64,000 nucleotides of DNA. Source: a virus. The stretch spans positions 51,585-115,584 of the IMG/VR virus record IMGVR_UViG_3300025057_000003, one strand, 5' to 3'. Of the stretch, positions 46,854 through 54,353 are shown in pieces; within the stretch, counting starts at the first letter, position 1; each line of letters begins with the position of its first letter. The notes under the pieces are model-generated. The model was not told the origin of the DNA and did no database searches. It saw only the letters and a program-made list of their open reading frames with translations. The position numbers were made by a program, and so were the translations under genes.

Positions 46854-47519
46854 TTATAGATCAAAGTCATCCCCTGTATTAGAACTAGCAGGTTCAAAAC
46901 TTGATGTAGTTTGAGTTTTCTTTAACTCTTTTACATGATCTTCTTTAGAAAACTTATATAATTTTGAATTTTCTACATCCAAAGCTTCTAATGAAACTCC
47001 GTCTTTAGAATTTCTTGGTAAGAATAAGTCATAGTTAATATAACCTTCCTTATTTTCCCACTCTCTACCGCCAACACATGCATTTATGAATGTATCTCCA
47101 GATAAAACGGAATCTGCAGATTTCATAAATTGTTCAATAGTGTCAGCTTCAATCATATCTAAGTCATCACGCTTATTTAATACTTCAGATAAATAAATCA
47201 TAGATTTAAGAACTTCTGTATCTCTTTTTACTTCTCTACCACTTGGTAAAGTAGCATCTTTAAACGGATATGGACTTAATCTAATCCTACCAACTTGACC
47301 TTCATATCTAGGCCCATTTGCATCATTAGGGTCTATAAGAAAACCCTCAAACTCTCCGCCTACTGGCTCTGATTCTACATGCAATACTACATTATATGCA
47401 TCCTTATCATAAGGTGTTTGATCAAATGTGATGCTATTAATTTTTACTTTCTGATTACCTACTCCGATAACAGGTCTTGCTTTGCCTGAACCGGCACTCA
47501 TGTCTTTTGTACTTAACAT
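46854..47519 (-). CDS. Single-stranded-DNA-binding-like protein with acidic tail
   Basis: 221 residues. A beta-rich body (VKINSITFDQTPYDKDAYNV, GRIRLSPYPF) ends in a Ser/Asn linker and the acidic, aromatic tip GDDFDL, as in SSB proteins that recruit partners by their C-terminus. It lies just after the Sak4-like ATPase gene, as SSB and recombinase often do. No OB-fold motif can be proved by eye. Confidence 0.5.
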   Translation of the reverse strand: MLSTKDMSAGSGKARPVIGVGNQKVKINSITFDQTPYDKDAYNVVLHVESEPVGGEFEGFLIDPNDANGPRYEGQVGRIRLSPYPFKDATLPSGREVKRDTEVLKSMIYLSEVLNKRDDLDMIEADTIEQFMKSADSVLSGDTFINACVGGREWENKEGYINYDLFLPRNSKDGVSLEALDVENSKLYKFSKEDHVKELKKTQTTSSFEPASSNTGDDFDL

Positions 47520-47540
47520 ACTTTTTAATTAATTAATTAT

Positions 47541-48224
47541 TTATTTACTATACTCAATGATGCAATCTTTAACATATTGCAAATCATTTTCAATGAAGGA
47601 TTCTTCAAACATACCCATTGGTGATTTACATGTGTTCTCACCATTAGTTTGTGTTTCAAATCCATATCTTAATGTTCCATCTTCTTCTTTGATAACCTTA
47701 CCAAAAAGTACAATAGAAAATAAGCCTTCCAAAGTTAATGCATTATCTATCATCTTACCTACAGTTTTTGCTTTAACTTTTCTATGGCCATTTATATCAG
47801 TTGACTCCTCTGAATGAGTTAGAAAAAAACAAAACAAATCATCTCTCAAATCTTTTGGCATTTTTGCAACCTGAGCTAGGTTTGAAGCTATTGAGGTAAA
47901 TTTATCATATCCTTTTTCATTTGCTCTATCAAAGTATTCAAAAGCAGACATATATTGCCAGTCATCAATAACTAAATTAGTTATATGTGGCATTTTATCA
48001 TTTACATGTTGTATAGCTTTCATAATCCCTGTAGCTGATGACGCATTTGTCATATTACCCGTGGGATTATCTTTGCTAATCAATGTGTATTTAGATTTCC
48101 AACCTTTAAAAGGTAAGGGTTTATTTGCAATATTAATCCAAAATGTTTCTTTTGGATCTAAATTTCTACCAGATGTAGATTTACCTGACCCTGAGTCAGC
48201 AATTACTAAAACGCTTTCTGCCAT
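47541..48224 (-). CDS. Sak4-like RecA-fold ATPase (AAA_24)
   Basis: 227 residues. Walker A VIADSGSGKSTS (residues 7-18), Walker B-like NLVIDDWQYM, and FFLTHSEE after it. This is the layout of the short phage Sak4 single-strand annealing/recombinase ATPases. Its neighbours, an SSB-like protein and a 167-residue gene, fit a recombination operon with the PD-(D/E)XK exonuclease. Confidence 0.8.
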   Translation of the reverse strand: MAESVLVIADSGSGKSTSGRNLDPKETFWINIANKPLPFKGWKSKYTLISKDNPTGNMTNASSATGIMKAIQHVNDKMPHITNLVIDDWQYMSAFEYFDRANEKGYDKFTSIASNLAQVAKMPKDLRDDLFCFFLTHSEESTDINGHRKVKAKTVGKMIDNALTLEGLFSIVLFGKVIKEEDGTLRYGFETQTNGENTCKSPMGMFEESFIENDLQYVKDCIIEYSK

Positions 48225-48227
48225 TAT

Positions 48228-48731
48228 TTATTTATTTAATTGTTTTGCTATTGATTCTAAAGCTATTGCTATTCTTTTAAGATATTGTTTCATATTATCA
48301 TCAGGATTAGGAAGATCTTCTAATTCAAATATAGTTTTAGATTCTTCTTTCCTGCTTGTTACATCATTTATAACAATTAGCTCATTTACAGGTATAAGAT
48401 GTCTTTCAAAACCTGAATTACTGGTTATGAGTTCATACTCTTCCTTCCAGTGAGCATTATATTTATGAAGATATAATGTTCTTTTAGGATCTTCTGATTC
48501 ATAATCAATACTTACAAATTCTGTATATATGTCTTCACCTTTCTCAAGTTCACTTGGAAAGAATGATACATATAAATCATCTTTGCCATTTGGCCTATAA
48601 GCCATTTTTGGTATGTATAATGCATTAAGATTTCCAATTGTTTGAAAATAATCTTCATGCTCTTCTCTAAGTTCAGAGACTTTCTTTTTTCTTTCGGCTG
48701 GAGTCATTACTTTACTTTTAGTACTTATCAT
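48228..48731 (-). CDS. Unknown 167-residue replication-block protein
   Basis: Starts MISTKSKVMTPAERKKKVSE, then beta-rich sequence (DDLYVSFFPSELEKGEDIYT) and a helical C-terminus. It shares the N-terminal MISTK with the primase. No family recognised. It overlaps the helicase gene by 4 bases, so it is probably a helicase or recombination accessory factor. Confidence 0.5.
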   Translation of the reverse strand: MISTKSKVMTPAERKKKVSELREEHEDYFQTIGNLNALYIPKMAYRPNGKDDLYVSFFPSELEKGEDIYTEFVSIDYESEDPKRTLYLHKYNAHWKEEYELITSNSGFERHLIPVNELIVINDVTSRKEESKTIFELEDLPNPDDNMKQYLKRIAIALESIAKQLNK

Positions 48732-49684
48732 CTTCTATCTTGTTGTTCTGGTGTGGCCATTTCAGATATCTGCATTTTTTCAAATTCTCCTCTAAAGAAA
48801 CTCATCCGTGTATCACCATTTCTTGCTTTAAGAAAGTGTAATACAAGAGTTCTATCATCTTTTATTATATATCTGTCTGGGCCATAATATCTGATCTTTT
48901 GTTTTGCAGGACGGTTAATACCAATTAAGTTATCTGCGTGTTGTAACATTGCATCTGAACCAAATATATCTGATTCTAATACATAGTTGCCATATTTACC
49001 ATCTACAGCCCGGTCAGGATTATCTATATTCCTATTAAGCTGAGACAGTGCAATAAATAAACACGGATAATCTCTTTTACATTGTGTAAAAAACTCACCT
49101 AACTCAAATAGCATATCTAATCTATTGTTTTGATAAGGAGCTCTTTTTACAAGTATAGTGTGATCCAGTGTAATAATAGTTTTGGCACCCTTGTGTTCAT
49201 CCATATACATATCAATCTGTTCACGCATCTGATTTACGGTCATAGGTCTGCTGATAATATCAACAGGATTCTTAACCCTATCTTTTGCATATTGATGACA
49301 TGTATTTATTACATCCGTAGATAATTTACTACCTGCACTACATAATTCTTTATAAGTTTTTCCAGTTAGTGAACTAAATTCACGCATAGCTGAGGTTCTA
49401 CCAACCATCTCAAATTGAAATTCTAGAACTCTAAAATTATCATCTGGATTTAAATCAAATGATTCTCTTATGATCTGATCTTTAATAAGAGTTTTACCTG
49501 AGCCAGGACGTCCCCCTATAACAGTTAAAGTATTCCACTCTAAACCATCTGTGGTTGCGTCATTAAACTTAGGCCACGGGGTATATACAGACTTTTCAAG
49601 TCCTTTTTGTCTATTTAGCATATATTTCAATGCTTCATTGAATGATTCATATTGACCACCCCATGCTGGTTTTTGTCTACTCAT
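48728..49684 (-). CDS. DnaB-like replicative helicase
   Basis: 318 residues, only the RecA-like ATPase core with a short N-terminus. Walker A IGGRPGSGKT (56-65), Walker B IITLDHT, and a later ALSQLNRN motif, with FLKARNGD near the end, as in the DnaB C-terminal domain. It lacks the N-terminal DnaB domain, so loading may use the small upstream proteins. It should unwind the fork for the family B polymerase. Confidence 0.87.
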   Translation of the reverse strand: MSRQKPAWGGQYESFNEALKYMLNRQKGLEKSVYTPWPKFNDATTDGLEWNTLTVIGGRPGSGKTLIKDQIIRESFDLNPDDNFRVLEFQFEMVGRTSAMREFSSLTGKTYKELCSAGSKLSTDVINTCHQYAKDRVKNPVDIISRPMTVNQMREQIDMYMDEHKGAKTIITLDHTILVKRAPYQNNRLDMLFELGEFFTQCKRDYPCLFIALSQLNRNIDNPDRAVDGKYGNYVLESDIFGSDAMLQHADNLIGINRPAKQKIRYYGPDRYIIKDDRTLVLHFLKARNGDTRMSFFRGEFEKMQISEMATPEQQDRR

Positions 49685-49904
49685 GCGGTATTTCCATTAT
49701 ATATCTTAAACATTCATAATAAAACTTCTTTCCTGATTCTTGAGCAAGTCTTTTGCAAGTAACATGGGTTGCCCATATTGCTTGATTTTTATTCATACTG
49801 CTACTAAAATCTTCTTTACTGAAGTTCTTATGTTCTTTTATTAATCCATTAACAAATTCAATTACCAAGTCTTTATCAATTTCTTCAACCGTTTGATCTT
49901 TCAT
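49677..49904 (-). CDS. Unknown 75-residue helical protein
   Basis: Charged and helical (EEIDKDLVIEFVNGLIKEHK). It overlaps both neighbours by 8 and 4 bases, between a putative replication initiator/loader and the helicase, so a helicase-loading role is possible. No motif recognised. Confidence 0.5.
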   Translation of the reverse strand: MKDQTVEEIDKDLVIEFVNGLIKEHKNFSKEDFSSSMNKNQAIWATHVTCKRLAQESGKKFYYECLRYIMEIPHE

Positions 49905-50482
49905 ACTACTTTTTCTTTAAAATGATCACTTTCAGTAGTTATACCATCTCTAATCATATCACAGTAGTCTGCAAGTTTTGAAGTTTTGACCTTGTGTTTG
50001 TCTTGTTTAGATATAAAATACTGACTATTCTGCATGTAAAGATAATTGTTTCTTTGATACTCATTTACATACATTTTAGTAGCCTTTATAATCTCTTCCC
50101 AGCTATAATCATACTCTGCAAAGAACCATCTAAAATTTTCAGTTAGTATTTTAACATTATTTCTTGCAGGTACACCTGATGGTAATTTACCTTTGGGAAA
50201 TATATCTCTGTATTGACTAACATTCAACTGTCCGGAATTTCCTAACAGTTGCTTATTTGTTTTATTTTTATTTACAGTGAAGTAATTATTCAAAGTAGCT
50301 ATTACTTTTTCACCTTCAACAGTTATGGAGTTATCTTTATTGATATATCCTTCTTCTACAAGACTTTTTATATCAAATTCTCCCCATGTATATGGAGTTA
50401 TTCCTTCATTAAATGCAAATAATATCATGCATTGATTAGGAGTTATTCCGTACTTCTGTATTTTTTGAAATAGTTCTAACAT
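49901..50482 (-). CDS. Replication-initiation/helicase-loader-like protein
   Basis: 193 residues. The N-terminus looks like a winged helix (TPNQCMILFAFNEGITPYTW, LVEEGYINKDNSITVEGE). A helical C-terminal part with WEEIIKATKMYVNEYQRNNY and SQYFISKQ recalls DnaD/replisome-organiser C-termini. It overlaps the DnaA-like gene by 47 bases. The function is inferred from layout and position. Confidence 0.5.
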   Translation of the reverse strand: MLELFQKIQKYGITPNQCMILFAFNEGITPYTWGEFDIKSLVEEGYINKDNSITVEGEKVIATLNNYFTVNKNKTNKQLLGNSGQLNVSQYRDIFPKGKLPSGVPARNNVKILTENFRWFFAEYDYSWEEIIKATKMYVNEYQRNNYLYMQNSQYFISKQDKHKVKTSKLADYCDMIRDGITTESDHFKEKVV

Positions 50483-50903
50483 AATCTTTGTATTTTTTTA
50501 TTATTTCATCATGTATTTCTAAATAAAATTTATCCCCATACTCTAGAAAAGTTTTCACTTTTCTACGAGAATAAAGTATAGTAGCATGATGAGAATTTAA
50601 AAATCTTGATACTTCACTTACACCAAAGCCTAGATCTTCACATGCTATGTATATATAACATTGTTTAATTGTAACCCATTCTCTCTTTCTAGTTTTTTTC
50701 TGTAAGTCAAGATACTTTATATACTTAGGATAATTAGTTGTTACATATTCAGAAAATAGATTCCACAAACCAGATAATGATACATATCCAGCTTCTTTCA
50801 CACTATTGCAATATACATACAGCGTTATACCGTATTTGTTAAACATTTCAGATTTAAAATCAACAATTTTATTGTCAATTTCTTCTTGTAATTCTATAAT
50901 CAT
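50436..50903 (-). CDS. DnaA domain IV-like DNA-binding protein
   Basis: 155 residues. The region ITIKQ...YIYIACEDLGFGVSEVSRFL, then NSHHATILYSRRKV, follows the DnaA C-terminal signature (helix-turn-helix with a D/HHxT-like loop before a basic helix). There is no AAA+ domain. It probably recognises the phage origin or host DnaA boxes. A 9-base AT inverted repeat lies directly before its start codon. Confidence 0.7.
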   Translation of the reverse strand: MIIELQEEIDNKIVDFKSEMFNKYGITLYVYCNSVKEAGYVSLSGLWNLFSEYVTTNYPKYIKYLDLQKKTRKREWVTIKQCYIYIACEDLGFGVSEVSRFLNSHHATILYSRRKVKTFLEYGDKFYLEIHDEIIKKYKDYVRTISKNTEVRNNS

Positions 50904-50910
50904 AGTGAAC

Positions 50911-50931
50911 TATAAATTTAATAAATTTATA
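50911..50931. promoter_or_regulatory. 9-base AT-rich inverted repeat before the DnaA-like gene
   Basis: TATAAATTT (50911-50919) and AAATTTATA (50923-50931) with a 3-base centre, 8 bases upstream of the gene for the DnaA-like protein. Its 11-mer ATAAATTTATA recurs at 51634-51644 over the uracil-DNA glycosylase start. It may be an operator or part of an origin. Confidence 0.35.
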
Positions 50932-50936
50932 TGATT

Positions 50937-51635
50937 TTACCAAGTTATTGGTTGATGATTTTGGGTCAATAAATGGCTGTTTATATTGTTAAATACATCC
51001 TTACAATCCCACTCTCCACCTTTATATGCAGCAGATGCTGGATGAGGTGTTTTGTATATTTTTTGATTATTAAGACGTAGTTGCCATTCTTCAGCTTTTT
51101 TGCCTAATAATGCAACAGCTAAATCTTTATTATTATTATTTATTGCTGATAGTATCATTTGAGTTATAGGCTTCCATACGTCATAATGACTACCAATTTT
51201 ACCTATTTCTACAGTAAATGCTGTGTTAAGCATTAAAACACCTTGTTTTGACCATCTACTAAGATCTGGATTCATGCTATCATACTGACTTCCATTTAGT
51301 GCTTTAAATATATAACGCAATGATGGTTGTAATTTCATTGTTTTACTACAACTAAAAGATATGCCATCTGCAACACCTAACTGTGGGTATGGATCTTGGC
51401 CAATTATTATAACTTTCAGCTGATCAAATGGACATTCTTCAAATGCTCTAAATATCTCAGATAATTTGGGTGTAAATCTCTGATCATTTTCTACATAAGA
51501 TTTTAGTTTATATATGCTAATCTCAAATGCTTCTGAATCAATTATAGGATCCATTATCTTGTTCCAACCACTGCTATTTAATTGTGTTTTGAACTTTTTT
51601 CTTATATTGTTTATGTTAATATCAATTTTATTCAT
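50937..51635 (-). CDS. ung: Uracil-DNA glycosylase
   Basis: 232 residues, normal length for family 1. IIGQDPYPQLG (residues 78-87, catalytic Asp 81), VLMLNTAFTVE and PHPASAAYKGG (His 198) are the family motifs; HPSP reads HPAS here, as in some bacterial enzymes. It removes uracil from DNA, so this phage genome should contain ordinary thymine. The gene is divergent from the only rightward gene of the region, 27 bases between start codons. Confidence 0.92.
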   Translation of the reverse strand: MNKIDININNIRKKFKTQLNSSGWNKIMDPIIDSEAFEISIYKLKSYVENDQRFTPKLSEIFRAFEECPFDQLKVIIIGQDPYPQLGVADGISFSCSKTMKLQPSLRYIFKALNGSQYDSMNPDLSRWSKQGVLMLNTAFTVEIGKIGSHYDVWKPITQMILSAINNNNKDLAVALLGKKAEEWQLRLNNQKIYKTPHPASAAYKGGEWDCKDVFNNINSHLLTQNHQPITW

Positions 51636-51662
51636 AAATTTATACTATTAAAGTTTATAATT

Positions 51663-52085
51663 ATGTCTGAGGAAAAAATACCAGTGCAAGATACATATGA
51701 TTTTACAAAGAACATTGAAGATATATCTTTGAGTACAACGTATATATTTGGTCTTGAACAGTTGATGGTATACTTTTTAATGAAGAAGGATGATCCTTCT
51801 GGAATTTCAGTAATGTTTGACAAATTTAATAAATATGTTGATGGCAAACTAGACACTGAAAAAGATCCATTCACAGAAGAAGAAGCTCATTTATATACAA
51901 TCTTTTCTTTACAACAGCTGTTAAAAGCTAAGGCTTATGAACAGGGTCTTAATATAAAAGTTAATGCTACTATAGATCAATCTTTAATAACTGAGCTTCT
52001 TAAGGCTACTGAGGCAAATGATTATGATAAATTTAATGAGATTAATAAAAAAATGCAGGATCAGCTTAATGAACAGTTATCTTAA
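51663..52085 (+). CDS. Unknown acidic helical protein, the only rightward gene in the replication block
   Basis: 140 residues from ATG 51663 (MSEEKIPVQDTY); the open frame extends 27 codons upstream, but that part lies over the divergent glycosylase start. The protein is helical and acidic (LEQLMVYFLMKKDD, ELLKATEANDYDKFNEINKK). It has 27 bases for a promoter before it and overlaps the opposite-strand gene downstream by 9 bases. No family recognised. Its isolated orientation suggests separate timing. Confidence 0.65.
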   Translation: MSEEKIPVQDTYDFTKNIEDISLSTTYIFGLEQLMVYFLMKKDDPSGISVMFDKFNKYVDGKLDTEKDPFTEEEAHLYTIFSLQQLLKAKAYEQGLNIKVNATIDQSLITELLKATEANDYDKFNEINKKMQDQLNEQLS

Positions 52086-52460
52086 TTGAATACCAAGATC
52101 ATCTCCTAATCTCACACACTCCTGGATACATAGATTTAAATCATCTTTATCACAGTCTGCAAAAGATTTACAATACTCTTGTTTATCCTTCATAAAACAT
52201 AGTCCAACATTACGTTTAACCATAAGTTTTACTTCTTCAAAGGTATAACCAAGATCATTTGCAATCTCTCTTATCATAACATGCAATCTTGCAAGTTGTG
52301 CATTACTACCTTTTCCGGTAGTTACACTTATAAACATTTCTAAATTTGCACCATCAGGTAAATCTTTTAAAAATGTATTGAATCTTGTTTGTTGAATTTT
52401 AGCAGGAAAATCAAGCTCTCCATCTTTAACAGAGAGCTTTAAAAATATATTATTCTTCAT
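52077..52460 (-). CDS. Unknown 127-residue protein, possible recombination accessory
   Basis: A compact alpha/beta pattern: FNTFLKDLPDGANLEMFISV, then SNAQLARLHVMIREIANDLG, YTFEEVKLMVKRNVGLCF, and DLNLCIQECVRLGDDLGIQL. It faintly resembles NinB-like recombination proteins (QLA..H..IREIA helix), but I do not claim the family. Its 3' end overlaps the rightward gene. Confidence 0.5.
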   Translation of the reverse strand: MKNNIFLKLSVKDGELDFPAKIQQTRFNTFLKDLPDGANLEMFISVTTGKGSNAQLARLHVMIREIANDLGYTFEEVKLMVKRNVGLCFMKDKQEYCKSFADCDKDDLNLCIQECVRLGDDLGIQLR

Positions 52461-52701
52461 TAGCTGCTTTTTCTAATATATTAAATAAAGCTTGGACTAC
52501 ACCAAAGTGTCTGAATTTAGTTGGTGTGTCTATAATATGTATAAACCAATCACCATCTGTAGTTTCATCATTTGAACAAGATAAAAATAATACACCGCTT
52601 ACATCTTTTGTATAATAATGGTAGTCATAACCATTGTCAGATTCTTCACTTAATATTGTTTGCTTTTCAAACTCTAATAATTCTAATTGTCTTTCAGTCA
52701 T
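52450..52701 (-). CDS. Unknown 83-residue protein
   Basis: Begins MTERQLELLEFEKQTILSEE, continues with an aromatic, beta-rich centre (YDYHYYTKDVSGVLFLSCSN) and ends in a helix. It overlaps both neighbours by 11 and 4 bases. No motif. Confidence 0.5.
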   Translation of the reverse strand: MTERQLELLEFEKQTILSEESDNGYDYHYYTKDVSGVLFLSCSNDETTDGDWFIHIIDTPTKFRHFGVVQALFNILEKAANEE

Positions 52702-52964
52702 TTTAATAATTTATCAGTTTCTAAATTTACTTGATCTTCTGTCCAGTCAGGATACTTAACATGTAATAACTCATGCACTATATCCTCTTCAGTTAGATCT
52801 CTATCATGGTATATTACTGCATCTTTGGTAAAAGAATCATATTTAACTCCTATAAAGTAACAATCTTCTGGTGGACAATCACATAAAACCTGTTCATTAC
52901 TTAAGGGTTCTAATCTAACTGTCCAATCAGTTAACTCTAACTTCTTAAGCCATTTGTTAATCAT
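52698..52964 (-). CDS. Mini-zincin (HELLH) metallopeptidase-like protein
   Basis: 88 residues. DIVHELLHVKYPDW gives H64-E65-x-x-H68, with E82 in QVNLETDKLL as a possible third ligand. Beta strands TVRLEPL and YFIGVKYDSFTKDAVIYHD precede the helix, the order of SprT/zincin folds in a very short form. It may be a stripped protease or a zinc-binding scaffold. Its substrate is unknown. Confidence 0.65.
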   Translation of the reverse strand: MINKWLKKLELTDWTVRLEPLSNEQVLCDCPPEDCYFIGVKYDSFTKDAVIYHDRDLTEEDIVHELLHVKYPDWTEDQVNLETDKLLK

Positions 52965-52975
52965 TTTTCTTTCTT

Positions 52976-53221
52976 TTAATCTAAACTTAAATTATAATTT
53001 TCTAGTAGTCTTCTAATCTCTTCTCTAATCTTATCAGCTGTTTCCATTTCTTCTGAGGATGCTGTTTGATTATGGTTAATAATTGAGTTTTGGTACTTAG
53101 CTATGCTTCTTAGTTCTTGGTCAAGGTCCCACATTGCTAGTTTCCATTTATAGCCATCCAATGCTGTTCTAGCATCTTCTGCCTCTTCTACTCCGTCAAA
53201 TTCTAGTGTTATTTTCATCAT
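52976..53221 (-). CDS. Unknown 81-residue helical protein
   Basis: Acidic and helical with two long helices (LDGYKWKLAMWDLDQELRSI and ETADKIREEIRRLLEN); a short coiled-coil is likely. It is the first gene after a structured RNA element in the gap 53222-53423, so that element is in its leader. No family recognised; the beginning MKITLEFDGVEEAEDA is like short phage proteins of unknown role. Confidence 0.55.
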   Translation of the reverse strand: MMKITLEFDGVEEAEDARTALDGYKWKLAMWDLDQELRSIAKYQNSIINHNQTASSEEMETADKIREEIRRLLENYNLSLD

Positions 53222-53274
53222 TTTTCAGTTTATAATCTTACTTTATTACACTTTTTATCAGTCTTTAGCCTTAC

Positions 53275-53353
53275 TTTTTAAAAAGACTTAACCACCTCAC
53301 TGTCTGCAGGTGCAAGAGATTACGGAGCTAATTGCATACATAATCTAGTTAAG
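53275..53353 (-). ncRNA. Perfect compact three-way junction with U-run
   Basis: P1 CTTAAC/GTTAAG (53287-53292 with 53348-53353) encloses CACCT/AGGTG (53293-53297 with 53308-53312) and AGATTA/TAATCT (53317-53322 with 53341-53346), with almost no unpaired bases at the junction, then T-run leftward. It has the form of copy A at 46.7 kb without sequence similarity in the loops. A tRNA was considered: arms are present in number, but no T-loop or CCA-type acceptor exists. Confidence 0.45.
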
Positions 53354-53414
53354 CCTTTATTCATCTTTGTTTTGGTTTAAATACTTTTTACAGATTCACC
53401 ACTTTGGTAAATAC

Positions 53415-53426
53415 TATTTTACATTA
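53415..53426 (-). promoter_or_regulatory. Repeated 12-base motif in leftward gaps
   Basis: The 12-mer TATTTTACATTA on the + strand (TAATGTAAAATA leftward) occurs here and at 53867-53878, with a one-base variant at 46814-46825. Each lies just downstream of a gene end and upstream of another leftward gene, so a promoter or operator box is possible. Confidence 0.3.
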
Positions 53427-53681
53427 CTTGCCAGGAAATAAGTCCTCTAGTTTTTTCTCTAGTTTATCATCTCCAAACACCATAGCCACTAATACTAAGC
53501 ATAGAATACTCAGTATCACCACTAAAAATAACATAACCATACCAAATGCAAGATGTAAAATGAATTGTCCTACTGATTCAGACTCTAAGAGTTTCATGGC
53601 TCCCCATCCTATTCCATAAACCACTGCAATGTTGCAGATCATCCAGGTTAAATAACCCATTCCTAATAATATCTTATTCAT
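53424..53681 (-). CDS. Two-pass membrane protein
   Basis: 85 residues with hydrophobic segments at about 5-30 and 42-70 and a charged C-terminus (DDKLEKKLEDLFPGK). It overlaps the 50-residue gene before it by 8 bases (start within its last codons). Accessory membrane protein of unknown function. Confidence 0.55.
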   Translation of the reverse strand: MNKILLGMGYLTWMICNIAVVYGIGWGAMKLLESESVGQFILHLAFGMVMLFLVVILSILCLVLVAMVFGDDKLEKKLEDLFPGK

Positions 53682-53826
53682 CTTTGTTTTGATTTAAATC
53701 TTCAAACTCTAAAAGTTGATTTATTTTATACTCAAACTCTTCCTGCATATGTTCTATATCATACACCTTTTTACCATCTTCATCTACATACCAGCAGATA
53801 TGAATTTCTATTATATCTTCATTCAT
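53674..53826 (-). CDS. Small acidic protein (50 residues)
   Basis: ATG 53826 to TAA 53674: MNEDIIEIHICWYVDEDGKK, then VYDIEHMQEEFEYKINQLLE and an acidic tail. It overlaps the membrane-protein start by 8 bases, a mark of coupled translation. It is below usual length cut-offs but composition and overlap favour a real gene. Confidence 0.55.
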   Translation of the reverse strand: MNEDIIEIHICWYVDEDGKKVYDIEHMQEEFEYKINQLLEFEDLNQNKDE

Positions 53827-53866
53827 CTTTTTTTAGTTTAATTAAACGTTTTTCACAACAATTAAG

Positions 53867-53930
53867 TATTTTACATTATATGCTTTTGCATTGAATAGTG
53901 CAGTTAAGTACACTTTTATATGCTTTTGCA
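53867..53930 (-). repeat. Two 15-base direct repeats and promoter-like motif in a 109-base gap
   Basis: TTATATGCTTTTGCA occurs at 53876-53890 and 53916-53930, exactly 40 bases apart; each half holds the ATGC/GCAT inverted pair. The 12-base motif TATTTTACATTA (53867-53878) overlaps the first. The gap also carries AATTAAACGTT (53840-53850), seen again at 60061-60071. This is probably the control region of the 53.8-53.4 kb genes. Confidence 0.4.
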
Positions 53931-53935
53931 CATAA

Positions 53936-54352
53936 CTATAAGTTTTCTTTTTCTGCACCAAGTGCAGTCTTTACAACTTTACCTCTTAACGGTTTAACAA
54001 AATCATATATAATACGAGCTTCTAGTTCTGCCCAAGATATTATATCTTCTTCTTTATTTTTTATATCATAGTCATATTTCCATAACCCATGATGCATGCA
54101 TTCATGAAATATTAAAAGTGTAGTTTGCACATCAGTTTTACAACGTGACAAATTTATATAAATAAACCTTTTGTTAGGATCATTAGGATCTTCATTAGTA
54201 AGTCCTGCTATATATGATCCATCTCCTGTATATTCTTTACACTTTTTAAGTGAAAGACCGTGCATTTCAGTCACATCAAAATAATCAAATAAATCACAGG
54301 GGTCATAGCTTAATAATAAACTATAATCCCCCATTCTTATTGACATTATCAT
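53936..54352 (-). CDS. Zincin-like metallopeptidase (HECMHH)
   Basis: 138 residues. LLIFHECMHHGLWKY gives H83-E84-x-x-H87, with an acidic helix (EEDIISWAELEARIIYDF, E102/E109 candidates) as third ligand. Strand-rich N-terminus. Its layout is that of short phage and plasmid zincins near the ImmA/IrrE style. Substrate unknown. Confidence 0.65.
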   Translation of the reverse strand: MIMSIRMGDYSLLLSYDPCDLFDYFDVTEMHGLSLKKCKEYTGDGSYIAGLTNEDPNDPNKRFIYINLSRCKTDVQTTLLIFHECMHHGLWKYDYDIKNKEEDIISWAELEARIIYDFVKPLRGKVVKTALGAEKENL

Positions 54353-54353
54353 A

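Noticed and set aside
51582-51662. N-terminal extension of the rightward gene
   Set aside because: The hydrophobic 27-codon extension is antisense to the glycosylase start and ATG 51663 gives a normal start.
53287-53353. Possible tRNA or tRNA-like gene
   Set aside because: Three-arm shape but the arms lack a TTC-type T-loop and a 7-base anticodon loop; only two inner arms are present.
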